A stretch of 41,190 nucleotides of DNA, taken from the NCBI GenBank assembly GCA_002490465.1, contig DKUB01000068.1, forward strand, positions 1-41,190. The letters are read 5' to 3'. The notes beneath the pieces are model-generated. The model saw only the letters and a list, made by a program, of their open reading frames with translations. It was not told where the DNA came from and made no database searches. Made by a program: the position numbers and the translations under genes. Shown in pieces: positions 1 to 8,230 of the stretch. The stretch comes from Lachnoclostridium sp. UBA7215 (GTDB lineage Bacteria; Bacillota; Clostridia; Lachnospirales; Lachnospiraceae). Every line of letters starts with the position of its first letter. The first letter of the stretch is position 1.

Positions 1-1763
1 AAATTGAAAATTATTCCATCCAAAGGAAATTTATATTAGATTTTGTAAGTGAATTGATAAGTGAAATATCTAAGAACTATAAAACGAAATTCGATCAATT
101 AAAAGATAAATTTCATATTCCTTCAAAAGTCAATGGTTCAATAAAAAAACTAGAAGGAATACGAGATAGAATTCAGAATAATGCGCATTTAGGTAATATT
201 GAACTACAAACTCTACAAGAGGTCAATTTGTCAGTCACAGAAGAAAACAAAACGGAAAATTCAATATGCGGAAAGGTAGAGGATAGTATTGCGTTGAAGG
301 ACATAGGTGTAAAGTCTAGTGTTTCTGGAGAAGCAACATTCAGTAATGCAAATGAGAATGAAAAGAAATATAATCGAGTGTTTGCCAGAATATTTGAAAT
401 CACAGAATTAGTCGAAGAGATAAAGAAGGTTTTACAGGATTTGGAGATGAAGAGATTATATTTGATTTTGGACGACTATTCTGAAATAGATCAAGATTCA
501 TTGAGAATGTTTTGTGATTTGATTGTAAATACGTTGAATAATACATCAGATAACTATATAAAATTAAAAATATCTGCCTATCCAGGTAGAGTAGAATTGG
601 GGGAGTTGGATAGACAAAAGATAGATATTAGATACCTGGATTATTATCAACTCTATGTGAATGATAAAAGAACAGATATGGAAAAAGCTGCTGTTAATTA
701 TACGCAAAGAATTATAGAAAATAGATTGAAAATATTTACCCAACATAGTATTGATTATTATTTTGATACGGAGAAAGCGAGTGTTGAGGAATTTTGTACA
801 TATTTGTTTAGGATGACGTTAAATGTAGTTCGACATCTTGGCTTGATATTGGATTATGCGCAAGAGTATTCAATTGCGAGGAATGAAAAAATAACGATGG
901 TTGTACTGAATGAAGCGTCTAAGAGATTTTATAATGAGAGATTGTCATTATTTTTTGAAGAAGGTAAATCGGCACAAATGGCATATGATGAAAGGGTAGA
1001 AATTTTTCATCTTCGTACATTATTATTGAGTATAATACAAAGAGAAAAGGAAATTAAGACTAGTATAAGAACCAATAAATATACTGCGAAAATATTTGAC
1101 GCAGAAAGAACAAATCCATATACCAGTCATTTCTATATATCGAAACAAATTGAACACATTCTTGGCTCTTTGGAATTGAATTTCTTTGTGAATAAATATA
1201 ATGAGATGTCAAGTAAAAATGGCGAAAAAGTTTCAATATATGCATTGAATTATGGCTTGTGTTTGAACGAGAATTTACGTTGGGGTAAACCGGATGGTAA
1301 TGAAGCAAGAACTTATTTTATTGAATCTCCATTCAATTTTAATAACTTATTAAAGGACTTTTTAAAGGATACAGAGGAAATTGTTTGTGATGTTTGCGGA
1401 TATGTGTATTCAGAGGATGCTCTAGATATTCTAAAAAGACATAATATGAATTGCCTTGAATGTGGTTCTAAAAATAGTGTTGTAGTTAAGAAAAGAATAT
1501 CTGATAGTTATAAGAAAGAAATTGAAGAGATCGAAGAAAAAGGAAATTTGCTTGAAAGAGAGCAATATATATTTATGAAATTGGCAATTATTAAAGGTGG
1601 ACGTGTGACTGCAAGAGAAATGTCCCTAGAGTTAGATGTTACTTCACAAAAAGTAGGATGGCTCACAAAGAAATTAGAAGAAGAATTCTACTATTTATCT
1701 AAAAGTAGAGAAGCAGGAAATACAATTTATACAATATCAGAATTGGGGAAACAGATGATTTGA
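1..1763 (+). CDS. Large AAA/ORC-CDC6-like ATPase, C-terminal part (5' end outside window)
   Basis: The frame is open from base 3 to the stop at 1761-1763, so the gene starts before the window; the TTG at 54 lies inside it and is probably not a start. The visible ~586 residues contain a Walker-B-like strand (LYLILDDYSEI), followed by a segment (KLKISAYPGR) that resembles the sensor region of STAND/ORC-CDC6 ATPases. Near the C-terminus is a zinc ribbon with two Cys pairs (CDVC and CLEC), then a winged-helix-like tail beginning around VTAREMSLELDV. The Walker A loop would lie upstream, outside the window. Base composition is far more AT-rich than the rest of the window, and the next 1.5 kb is decayed DNA, suggesting the edge of a transferred island. 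Similar ATPases are found in accessory and defence loci, but its substrate and partners cannot be read here. The family assignment is an inference. Confidence 0.6.
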   Translation, partial: IENYSIQRKFILDFVSELISEISKNYKTKFDQLKDKFHIPSKVNGSIKKLEGIRDRIQNNAHLGNIELQTLQEVNLSVTEENKTENSICGKVEDSIALKDIGVKSSVSGEATFSNANENEKKYNRVFARIFEITELVEEIKKVLQDLEMKRLYLILDDYSEIDQDSLRMFCDLIVNTLNNTSDNYIKLKISAYPGRVELGELDRQKIDIRYLDYYQLYVNDKRTDMEKAAVNYTQRIIENRLKIFTQHSIDYYFDTEKASVEEFCTYLFRMTLNVVRHLGLILDYAQEYSIARNEKITMVVLNEASKRFYNERLSLFFEEGKSAQMAYDERVEIFHLRTLLLSIIQREKEIKTSIRTNKYTAKIFDAERTNPYTSHFYISKQIEHILGSLELNFFVNKYNEMSSKNGEKVSIYALNYGLCLNENLRWGKPDGNEARTYFIESPFNFNNLLKDFLKDTEEIVCDVCGYVYSEDALDILKRHNMNCLECGSKNSVVVKKRISDSYKKEIEEIEEKGNLLEREQYIFMKLAIIKGGRVTAREMSLELDVTSQKVGWLTKKLEEEFYYLSKSREAGNTIYTISELGKQMI

Positions 1764-2039
1764 TGTTTCCTAAATGCTTATTTGTTGGATTTCGGTAGCT
1801 TGGGGAACGTTTGAGCAGTCCTGCATATACAACACATATGTAACATCACCCACCACAAAACAGTTATTTCAGGTCTTTTTAAGCTATCAAAACTTTAACA
1901 ATGAGATAGGCAAACGAAATATCAAAAAATGCATTTCAATCCCCAGAACCTGTATGTTTTGGGAATTTTGTTTGGCGTTTTTTATGAGATAGATTGTGGT
2001 ATATTTCTATTAAATCAGGAAAGAATGGGGGAATCGGTA
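1764..2039. other. Intergenic stretch with no recognisable gene
   Basis: AT-rich sequence downstream of the ATPase gene. A 72-codon open frame (1774-1992) has no ribosome binding site and its translation shows no family features. No promoter, terminator or repeat stands out. Confidence 0.5.
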
Positions 2040-2253
2040 ATGTCAGAAATTTCACTGTTTTACGGAATACGGGTAACTGAACAGAATTAATCCATTAGTG
2101 TAAAGGATGTGTCGGTATGTCTCCGAAGGCGGCTGCTTGAAAGAAGTTGAAATATTTATGGACAGATGTACTGTGATGAATGATATACTTATATGGGACA
2201 TTAGTGGGAATTGGGATAATACAACATGCCTTGATATTGACCTAGGCACATAA
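2040..2253 (+). pseudogene. Remnant of a DUF4160/DUF2442-like gene pair
   Basis: The ATG at 2040 opens a 16-codon frame reading MSEISLFYGIRVTEQN and then a stop. Its first ten residues look like the conserved N-terminus of DUF4160 proteins (M-x-x-I-S-x-F-Y-G-I). About 30 bases later another frame (2119-2253) encodes KEVEIFMDRCTVMNDILIWD followed by ISGNWDNTTCLDIDLGT and a stop, which resembles the C-terminal half of a DUF2442 protein. DUF4160 and DUF2442 genes are commonly adjacent and often toxin-antitoxin-like. The middle of both genes is missing and the frames no longer agree, so I read this as a deletion remnant. The match is made from memory of family patterns. Confidence 0.45.
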
Positions 2254-2261
2254 TATGCGTT

Positions 2262-2297
2262 ACCGTATGTAAAGGAGGCTGTTGCATAACATACGGT
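2262..2297 (+). terminator. Hairpin, possible terminator after the DUF2442 remnant
   Basis: ACCGTATGT (2262-2270) pairs perfectly with ACATACGGT (2289-2297) and is followed by TTATTTTA. The 18-base loop contains AGGAGGCTGTTGCATA. The U-tract is weak and the loop long, so it may instead be part of a decayed mobile element. The rest of the gap to the hydrolase remnant (2298-2437) shows only a short frame broken by a stop. Confidence 0.4.
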
Positions 2298-2437
2298 TTA
2301 TTTTATGGAATGGTATGAGATTCTATTAAATCATGTGGGTAAGCAACAAGTAATTAACAGTTGCTCTGAACATGTCGGGAAATAGGAATTTGAAACCAAT
2401 ATCCTTTCTGATATACAACCGAAATGGCAAGGTGCAA

Positions 2438-3253
2438 TTATTGTATTTGCTTAACCAGATGTTCAATCAATCGGTTAGCAATTTCCGGCTTATCAGTGTT
2501 TGCGTTATGTCCTGCATTTTTAATCCATTTTAGAGGAATATTGGTATTTTGATGCCAAGCTTTATTATATCGAATGCACGAACCAGCATGATCTTTTTCG
2601 CCACAGATTAACAATGCAGGGCATTTGATTTCATAAGGCAGATCCATTTCCAATGCTTTTGCAAGAATTTTGAATCCATTGCCTGCTATTTAGGAATATC
2701 GCTTTTTATCTCCGTCGTATACCATCATGATGTCATACATTAGTTTTCTTCCATATTTAGATATCGCAACTCCGTTTGTTCCAGATTTTAGCAGGCATTT
2801 CCAAGGATAATAAAAGTAAATCAGCTCCATTCGTTTCAATAACCAAATTTCAATTCCTGTTACATACTTTCTTTGTAATGGAGCCGAATCGATAGAAACA
2901 AACCCTTTTAAATTTGCAGGATACAATTCGGCATATACTTGACCAACATAGCCTCCCAAGGATTGTCCTATGATAACAGGTCTTGTTATTTTCCCCTGTT
3001 CAAAAATACTATTTAACCATTTTGCTTTATCCATCAAATCAAAGTCAAATTTAAAAGGCCATGAGGCTGCATGGGCAGGCGCATCCCATACCAAAACATT
3101 ATACTTGTTTTTAAAGAATTCAGTTTGTTTATTAAATAATCTATGGTCTGCTGTCAATCCAGGTAAAAAAACCAATGTTGCAATATTAGCATCCATTATA
3201 TGTACCCAATAATGAATAGTACCTAATGGTGTTGTGTATGTTTTTTCGTTCAT
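2438..3253 (-). pseudogene. Alpha/beta hydrolase interrupted by an in-frame stop codon
   Basis: Read on the reverse strand, the gene starts at the ATG at 3253-3251 behind GGAGGTAAACAG (an upstream in-frame ATG at 3304 lacks such a site). The protein has the alpha/beta-hydrolase layout: an oxyanion strand (VFLPGL), the nucleophile elbow GQSLGG, an acid in GEKDHAG and a histidine in NAGHNAN. A TAA at 2692-2690, after residues DKKRYS, splits it into two pieces in the same frame. The reading frame continues without any shift after the stop (IAGNGFKILAKALEMDLPYE), and the Asp and His of the triad lie in the second piece. A single substitution (AAA or CAA to TAA) would explain it. It looks like a recently inactivated esterase/lipase-like gene; read-through or a sequencing error would also fit. 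Confidence 0.75.
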
Positions 3254-3420
3254 CTGTTTACCTCCGTAAACTTTGATTAGCTTATAAACAGTATACCATT
3301 TCATTCAATATTATTCTATAGTTTCTTAATCAGACAAAATCGGAGCATTTTCACAGCTAAAAAATATTGCGTTTTTAGGTAAATACTAACGACAATCCTA
3401 CACATAGCAATGTGGCAACT

Positions 3421-3447
3421 TACGTCCGGATCCTGGCATCATACGTC
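3421..3447 (+). promoter_or_regulatory. Candidate LytTR operator (direct repeat, 21-bp period)
   Basis: TACGTC occurs at 3421-3426 and again at 3442-3447 in the same orientation, exactly 21 bp apart, ending 8 bp before the -35 box. LytTR regulators commonly bind pairs of short direct repeats about two helical turns apart just upstream of the promoter, and the first gene of this operon encodes a LytTR protein. Autoregulation is an inference. Confidence 0.45.
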
Positions 3448-3455
3448 TGCAGCAA

Positions 3456-3483
3456 TTGATAAGCAAAACAAATCGGGTATAAT
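3456..3483 (+). promoter_or_regulatory. Sigma-A-type promoter of the LytTR-DUF3021-ABC operon
   Basis: TTGATA (3456-3461) and TATAAT (3478-3483) are separated by 16 bp, and the first gene starts at 3521. The -10 matches consensus fully and the -35 matches at four of six positions. Confidence 0.65.
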
Positions 3484-3520
3484 ATGAGTATAACGCAGCA
3501 ATCGGAAAGGCGGTGGACGT

Positions 3521-3961
3521 TTGAAAATAGAAATTCATGTGGATGAGCAGGCGGACGATTTGGAAATTTCTGTTACATGTAAACAGTTAACACCCGAAAT
3601 AGAAAAAATGATAGCAACATTGCGGATGATGAATCACCAGTTGACTGCAAAAAAAGATGATGAAATCCATTTGCTGGACACTGCGCAGATTATTTACATA
3701 GAAAGCGTAGACAGAAAATGTTTTATCTACACATCCGATGATGTGTATGAATCGGAATTTCGGCTATATGAACTGGAGCAGCAGCTGGAGGAATATGGTT
3801 TCTTCCGTGTGAGTAAATCACTTCTGATCCATTTGCAGAACATCCAGTCGCTGAAAGCGGACATTAACAGAAAAATACGTGTCACAATGTCAAATGGAGA
3901 ACAAATTATGGCGTCAAGACAATATGCGGACGGATTAAAAAAGAGATTAGGGGTGATATAG
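3521..3961 (+). CDS. LytTR-family DNA-binding transcriptional regulator
   Basis: A 146-residue protein with no receiver domain. The C-terminal ~95 residues form a LytTR DNA-binding domain: IHLLDTAQIIYIESVDRKC, then YESEFRLYELEQQL, the FFRVSKSLLIHLQNI segment typical of the family, and a final strand ending in a conserved basic tail. The N-terminal ~50 residues are a short helical lead. The start is a TTG at 3521 preceded by AAAGGCGGTGG; no ATG or GTG fits better. It is followed immediately by a DUF3021 membrane protein and an ABC exporter. This arrangement matches the LytTR-plus-membrane-inhibitor units of Firmicutes (as in streptococcal HdrRM/BrsRM), where the membrane protein restrains the regulator. 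That role here is inferred from order alone. Confidence 0.88.
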   Translation: MKIEIHVDEQADDLEISVTCKQLTPEIEKMIATLRMMNHQLTAKKDDEIHLLDTAQIIYIESVDRKCFIYTSDDVYESEFRLYELEQQLEEYGFFRVSKSLLIHLQNIQSLKADINRKIRVTMSNGEQIMASRQYADGLKKRLGVI

Positions 3962-4441
3962 ATGGAGAAAAAGAAAACAGTATTTGATTATCTGGCGCAG
4001 GTATTTACTATTTTTGGTTTCGCAATGATGGTGATGAATGTTTTCTGTCTCGTATTTGGAGACTCGGCAAAAGAGTTCTCGGCAATGTATGAGCTTGGGA
4101 GCCAGGGGATTCCGGTAAATATAGCCTTTCAGTTTTTTTGTGTATCGATTCTTATTGTAAGTGTTCGGTTTGTTTTTTTTACGGATGGTATTATAAAGAA
4201 AATGCCTGTTTGGTTGCGGACAATCAACATGCTGGCTGCTATTGTTATAATTATTGCCGCATTTGTGATAGTGTTTCATTGGTTTCCGACAGATCTCTGG
4301 CAGCCATGGGTGATGTTTTTTGTATGTTTTGGCCTTTCTTTTCTGGGGAGTTATTTTGTAATGAGAATAAAAGAAAACACAGAAAATAAAAAAATGGAAG
4401 AGGCACTGAGACGTTTGAAAGAAAAGGGGGACAAAAAATGA
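3962..4441 (+). CDS. DUF3021-family membrane protein, probable partner of the LytTR regulator
   Basis: A 159-residue protein with four hydrophobic segments (roughly residues 13-33, 51-72, 83-106 and 113-132) and a charged cytoplasmic tail (KENTENKKMEEALRRLKEKG). This is the size and topology of DUF3021 proteins, which nearly always follow a LytTR regulator. The start ATG lies directly after the regulator's stop (TAGATGG), so the two are likely translationally coupled. The stop overlaps the start of the ABC ATPase gene (ATGA at 4438-4441). By analogy it may hold the regulator inactive at the membrane or sense envelope stress. No catalytic motif is visible. Confidence 0.8.
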   Translation: MEKKKTVFDYLAQVFTIFGFAMMVMNVFCLVFGDSAKEFSAMYELGSQGIPVNIAFQFFCVSILIVSVRFVFFTDGIIKKMPVWLRTINMLAAIVIIIAAFVIVFHWFPTDLWQPWVMFFVCFGLSFLGSYFVMRIKENTENKKMEEALRRLKEKGDKK

Positions 4442-5295
4442 GCCGGATAATTGCAGCAAACAAAATTTCTTTAGCATTTGGGGAAAAACAGATACTAAAG
4501 AATATTTCACTCGAAATACATAAGGGGGAAATTTTTGGCCTGTTAGGTTCATCCGGAGCGGGGAAAACCACGTTGATAAAGATTCTTACCGGGCAGCTCA
4601 GGCAGGATGGCGGCTGCGCAGAGCTTCTGGGAAAAGATACAAGAGAGTTAAGCGCTGCAGAGCATATGAAAATCGGCATTATGATGGATAATTTTGGTTT
4701 GTATGACCGGTTATCTGTATATGATAACATGAAATTTTATGCGGATATCTATCGTGTTCCCCACAGCGGGATCAATGACATATTAAAAAGAATTGGTTTG
4801 TATGAAGCGGGAAGGACAGCGGTATCAAAGCTCTCAAAGGGGATGAAAAACAGATTGGCGCTGGCAAGGGCGCTGATAAATAATGCGGAAATTCTTTTTC
4901 TTGATGAGCCAACCTCCGGGCTTGATCCTGTCACTACGAGGGAGATACATACTATTTTGCTAGAGCAGAAGAAAAGAGGCACAGCTATTTTCCTCACAAC
5001 ACACAATATGTATGAGGCGCAGGAGCTCTGTGATTATGTGGCGCTGTTGAGCGAGGGCCGTGTGATAGAATGTGGCGGGCCATCTGATGTTTGCAGAAAA
5101 TACAATCACTTAAATAAGCTTTATATTACGCTGAAAGACGGTAGGGGGATTTCGCTCGCAAATGGCAGAGAATCAGCTTCTCTGGTAAAGGAATATTTAG
5201 AGGAGGACATGATTGAAACCATCCATTCTACTGAACCGACGCTTGAAACTGTTTTTATTGAGCTGACAGGAAAGGGGCTTGACGAATATGAATAA
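4438..5295 (+). CDS. ABC transporter ATP-binding protein
   Basis: A 285-residue nucleotide-binding subunit with every key motif: Walker A (GSSGAGKTTL), signature (LSKGMKNRLALA), Walker B (ILFLDEPTSGLD) and H-loop (TTHN). The ~80-residue tail after the ATPase core ends in TLETVFIELTGKGLDEYE, a tail typical of drug and antimicrobial-peptide exporters of the ABC-2 type. The gene overlaps DUF3021 by 4 bp and the permease by 8 bp, so it belongs to a coupled four-gene operon. The substrate is unknown; peptide, bacteriocin or drug export is the usual guess for LytTR-controlled ABC-2 systems. Confidence 0.9.
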   Translation: MSRIIAANKISLAFGEKQILKNISLEIHKGEIFGLLGSSGAGKTTLIKILTGQLRQDGGCAELLGKDTRELSAAEHMKIGIMMDNFGLYDRLSVYDNMKFYADIYRVPHSGINDILKRIGLYEAGRTAVSKLSKGMKNRLALARALINNAEILFLDEPTSGLDPVTTREIHTILLEQKKRGTAIFLTTHNMYEAQELCDYVALLSEGRVIECGGPSDVCRKYNHLNKLYITLKDGRGISLANGRESASLVKEYLEEDMIETIHSTEPTLETVFIELTGKGLDEYE

Positions 5296-5974
5296 CATAA
5301 CTGCTGTTTTTAAAAAGCAGATTAAGGACACTCTCAAAAACAAAACAGTATTTATTCAGTTTATTATGTTTCCCCTTCTTACCCTGATTATGAGCAAGGG
5401 TGTAAAAATAGATGGGATGCCGGACCATTTTTTTGTTCATATGTTTTCTGTGATGTACATAGGAATGGCGCCCCTGACAAGTATTGCAGCTATCATAGCA
5501 GAGGAGAAAGAAAAAAATACGCTTCGCGTCCTTCTGATGTCAAATGTAAAGCCATATGAATATTTATTGGGAATCGGCAGTTATATCTGGCTTGCGTGTA
5601 TGATGGGGGCATATATCATCTGTGCTGCCGGAGATTATTGTATGCGTGAACGCTTTATGTTTATGATAATTATGGCCGTCGGTATTATAGCTTCGCTTGT
5701 AATAGGTGCAGCAATTGGCATTTGGAGCAGGACGCAGATGATGGCGACTTCTATAACAGTACCTGTCATGATGATTTTTTCATTTGCACCAATGCTTTCA
5801 ATGTTCAATGTTGATGTTGCAAAGTTTGCTAAATTTACGTATTCCGTACAAATCAGTAATATGGTAAATCGGTTGGGTGAATGGCAATGGAGAATAGATA
5901 ACATTGGTATCATGGCGGTGAATATGTTTCTTTTTACTGTTTTATTTGTACTGGCGTATAAAAAAGCTCTGTGA
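5288..5974 (+). CDS. ABC-2 type transporter permease
   Basis: A 228-residue membrane protein with about six hydrophobic segments and the ABC-2 opening pattern: a short cytoplasmic N-terminus (FKKQIKDTLKNKTVFIQFIM), a first membrane helix, and an IAAIIAEEKEKNTLRVLLMS coupling segment after the second helix. The start is taken as the ATG at 5288 behind AGGAAAGGGG; an in-frame TTG nine bases upstream is less likely. It overlaps the ATPase gene by 8 bp. It is the membrane half of the exporter. No other gene of the operon follows: the next gene is a PTS permease after a 76-bp gap. Confidence 0.85.
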   Translation: MNNITAVFKKQIKDTLKNKTVFIQFIMFPLLTLIMSKGVKIDGMPDHFFVHMFSVMYIGMAPLTSIAAIIAEEKEKNTLRVLLMSNVKPYEYLLGIGSYIWLACMMGAYIICAAGDYCMRERFMFMIIMAVGIIASLVIGAAIGIWSRTQMMATSITVPVMMIFSFAPMLSMFNVDVAKFAKFTYSVQISNMVNRLGEWQWRIDNIGIMAVNMFLFTVLFVLAYKKAL

Positions 5975-5998
5975 ATAATTTTTTTATTCTTACACATA

Positions 5999-6047
5999 AC
6001 TACCTTAAAGAGATTATGAAATACAAAATGAAAATAAGAGAGGTAGT
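5999..6047 (+). promoter_or_regulatory. Inverted repeat pairing with the PTS gene ribosome binding site
   Basis: ACTACCT (5999-6005) is the exact complement of AGGTAGT (6041-6047), which overlaps the ribosome binding region of the PTS gene starting at 6051. The loop is 35 bases. Folding would hide the ribosome binding site, but a 7-bp stem with a long loop may be chance. Confidence 0.3.
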
Positions 6048-6050
6048 GGA

Positions 6051-8123
6051 ATGAAGGATAAACTATTTGCTGTTTTACAGCGGGTGGGAAGATCATTTAT
6101 GCTTCCTATTGCCATCCTTCCGGTGGCGGGGCTGCTGTTAGGAATTGGCGGCTCGTTTACAAACGAGACAATGTTAAAGACATATGGACTATATAATGTT
6201 ATGGGCCCGGGAACTATATTTAATGCTGTTTTCCAGGTGATGAGCCAGGCAGGTGACATTGTATTTGCCAACCTTCCCATTATTTTTGCTGTGGGAGTGG
6301 CTATTGGTATGGCTAAAAAAGAGAAGGAGGTGGCAGCACTTGCCGCGGCGATTGCCTTTTTTGTTATGCATGCCTCCATTAGTGCTATGATAACTGTGCA
6401 TGGCGGTTCGCAGGATATGTTGGAGGGGGCAGTGACTTCCGTGTGCGGCATAACCTCCCTGCAGATGGGGGTTTTTGGCGGAATCATTGTCGGACTTGGA
6501 GTGGCTGCACTTCATAACCGCTTTTATAAAATTGAGCTGACGCAGGTTTTGTCCTTTTTTGGGGGAACAAGGTTTGTGCCGATTATTTCCTCCCTTGTCT
6601 ATGTCGGGGTAGGAATATTGATGTATTTTATCTGGCCGGCAATCCAAACCGGCATTTATGCTGTGGGAAATGTTGTGCTGAATTCCGGTTATGCAGGAAC
6701 ATGGGTATATGGATTTATGGAGCGTCTTCTGATTCCGTTCGGGCTTCACCATGTGTTCTATCTGCCGTTCTGGCAGACCGGTGTGGGCGGAAGCCTTGAG
6801 GTTGCAGGGAAAACAATTGAGGGCGCGCAAAATATTTTCTTTGCCCAGTTGGCCGACCCGAATACAACAAGGTTTGCCGTGTCGGCAACACGTTTTATGT
6901 CAGGGAAGTTCCCTCTGATGATTTTCGGGCTTCCGGGTGCTGCGCTTGCGATGTATAAAACAGCAATGCCCAAAAAGAGAAAGCTGGCCGGCGGTCTCCT
7001 GCTCTCTGCGGCCCTGACTTCCATGCTGACAGGAATCACAGAGCCCCTGGAATTTACGTTCCTGTTTGTCGCCCCATTGTTATACGGCGTTCACTGTGTG
7101 TTTGCCGGACTGGCCTATATGCTCATGCATGTATTTAATGTCGGCGTTGGAATGACATTTTCCGGCGGCTTTATTGATTTATTCCTTTTTGGTATTTTGC
7201 AGGGGAATTCCAAGACAAACTGGATATGGATTATTGTAGTCGGCATATTCTATTTTATCGTTTATTATTTCCTGTTCAGTTTCCTGATTCGCAAATTTAA
7301 TTTAAGGACGCCGGGGCGATTTGAAGATGACGAGGTAAAGCTTTACCGCAGGAGTGATATGCAGGGGGATCATAAAGGAGGCGGCCAGGGTGGTGCTGTT
7401 GATGAAGTATCACGCCTGATTGCCCAGGGCCTTGGCGGAAAGAACAATATATCTGATGTGGACTGCTGTGCAACAAGACTTCGCTGTACGGTATATGACG
7501 CTTCGCTTGTCAAAGATGACGTGTTAAAGTCTTCTGGTGCTTCCGGAGTGATTCACAAAGGAAATGGTGTGCAGATTATTTATGGACCGCGCGTGACAGT
7601 AATAAAGTCCAATTTTGAGGATTATCTGGATATGGATGTTGATGAGACGCCGGTTGAGTCAAAGAAAATAATTATATCCAGTCCGATTAGCGGTACTGCT
7701 GCGGACTTATCAGAGGCGCCGGATGAAGCCTTTGCTGCCGGAATGATGGGAGAAGGCGCTGTTGTGACACCAGAGGACAGTGTTATAAATGCGCCGGAGG
7801 ACGGTACAGTGGAGTTTGTGTTTGACACAAAACACGCCGTTGGATTTACGACAGATACCGGCATCGGCATGTTAATCCATGTGGGGATTGACACGGTATC
7901 GTTAGAAGGAAAGGGATTCAACGTTTATGTGAAAAACGGGCAGAAAGTGAAAAAGGGAGAGCCTCTTTTGAAAATTGATATTCCGTACCTGAAAGAGAAT
8001 GCCCCCTCCCTGGCATCACCTGTCCTGTGTACAGAATTAAAAGAAAATCAGAGCGTCCGGATTTTAAAGACCGGAGAAATAAAGGCGGGTGAACCGTTGC
8101 TTGAAGTGGAACAAAAAGAGTGA
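6051..8123 (+). CDS. ptsG: PTS permease of the glucose family, EIICBA
   Basis: A 690-residue phosphotransferase-system transporter that takes up and phosphorylates a sugar using PEP-derived phosphate. Domain order is IIC-IIB-IIA. IIC (about 1-420) carries the LPVAGLLLGIGG opening, a GLHHVFYLPFW segment and the GITEPLEF motif (328-335). IIB (about 450-525) has its phospho-cysteine at Cys473 in DCCATRLR. IIA (about 540-690) has the paired histidines His595 (DTKHAVGF) and His610 (GMLIHVGID). All active-site residues are intact. The IIC sequence looks closest to glucose permeases of the PtsG type, with MalX-like features, so glucose is likely but maltose or another glucoside is possible. It stands alone, with no regulator or hydrolase beside it. 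The gene symbol is tentative. Confidence 0.85.
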   Translation: MKDKLFAVLQRVGRSFMLPIAILPVAGLLLGIGGSFTNETMLKTYGLYNVMGPGTIFNAVFQVMSQAGDIVFANLPIIFAVGVAIGMAKKEKEVAALAAAIAFFVMHASISAMITVHGGSQDMLEGAVTSVCGITSLQMGVFGGIIVGLGVAALHNRFYKIELTQVLSFFGGTRFVPIISSLVYVGVGILMYFIWPAIQTGIYAVGNVVLNSGYAGTWVYGFMERLLIPFGLHHVFYLPFWQTGVGGSLEVAGKTIEGAQNIFFAQLADPNTTRFAVSATRFMSGKFPLMIFGLPGAALAMYKTAMPKKRKLAGGLLLSAALTSMLTGITEPLEFTFLFVAPLLYGVHCVFAGLAYMLMHVFNVGVGMTFSGGFIDLFLFGILQGNSKTNWIWIIVVGIFYFIVYYFLFSFLIRKFNLRTPGRFEDDEVKLYRRSDMQGDHKGGGQGGAVDEVSRLIAQGLGGKNNISDVDCCATRLRCTVYDASLVKDDVLKSSGASGVIHKGNGVQIIYGPRVTVIKSNFEDYLDMDVDETPVESKKIIISSPISGTAADLSEAPDEAFAAGMMGEGAVVTPEDSVINAPEDGTVEFVFDTKHAVGFTTDTGIGMLIHVGIDTVSLEGKGFNVYVKNGQKVKKGEPLLKIDIPYLKENAPSLASPVLCTELKENQSVRILKTGEIKAGEPLLEVEQKE

Positions 8124-8162
8124 TGCCATAGTGGTATCGCTGCTTGCTTTTTGCTATGGCAT
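8123..8162 (+). terminator. Hairpin immediately after the PTS gene
   Basis: ATGCCATAG (8123-8131, starting within the stop codon) pairs perfectly with CTATGGCAT (8154-8162). The 22-base loop holds a short T-run, and only TTGCTATAG follows the stem. It is a weak or unconventional terminator. Confidence 0.4.
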
Positions 8163-8177
8163 TTGCTATAGTTATAT

Positions 8178-8203
8178 GGGGATAATGAGCCATTATTATC
8201 CCC
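8178..8203 (+). promoter_or_regulatory. Perfect hairpin/palindrome upstream of the O-antigen-ligase-like gene
   Basis: GGGGATAAT (8178-8186) and ATTATCCCC (8195-8203) flank an 8-base loop, 27 bp before the next start codon. No U-tract follows, so it may be an operator or leader hairpin rather than a terminator. Confidence 0.4.
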
Positions 8204-8230
8204 AATACATAATGACAGGTGGTACATGAC

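Noticed and set aside
1774..1992. 72-codon open frame after the ATPase gene
   Set aside because: No ribosome binding site and no family-like pattern.
2305..2385. Short frame beginning MEWYEILLNHVGKQQ
   Set aside because: It stops after 26 codons and its continuation ends inside the antisense hydrolase end; no recognisable family.
2690..2692. Recoding (read-through) of the hydrolase TAA
   Set aside because: No stem-loop, slip site or selenocysteine context is visible around it; simple inactivation is likelier.
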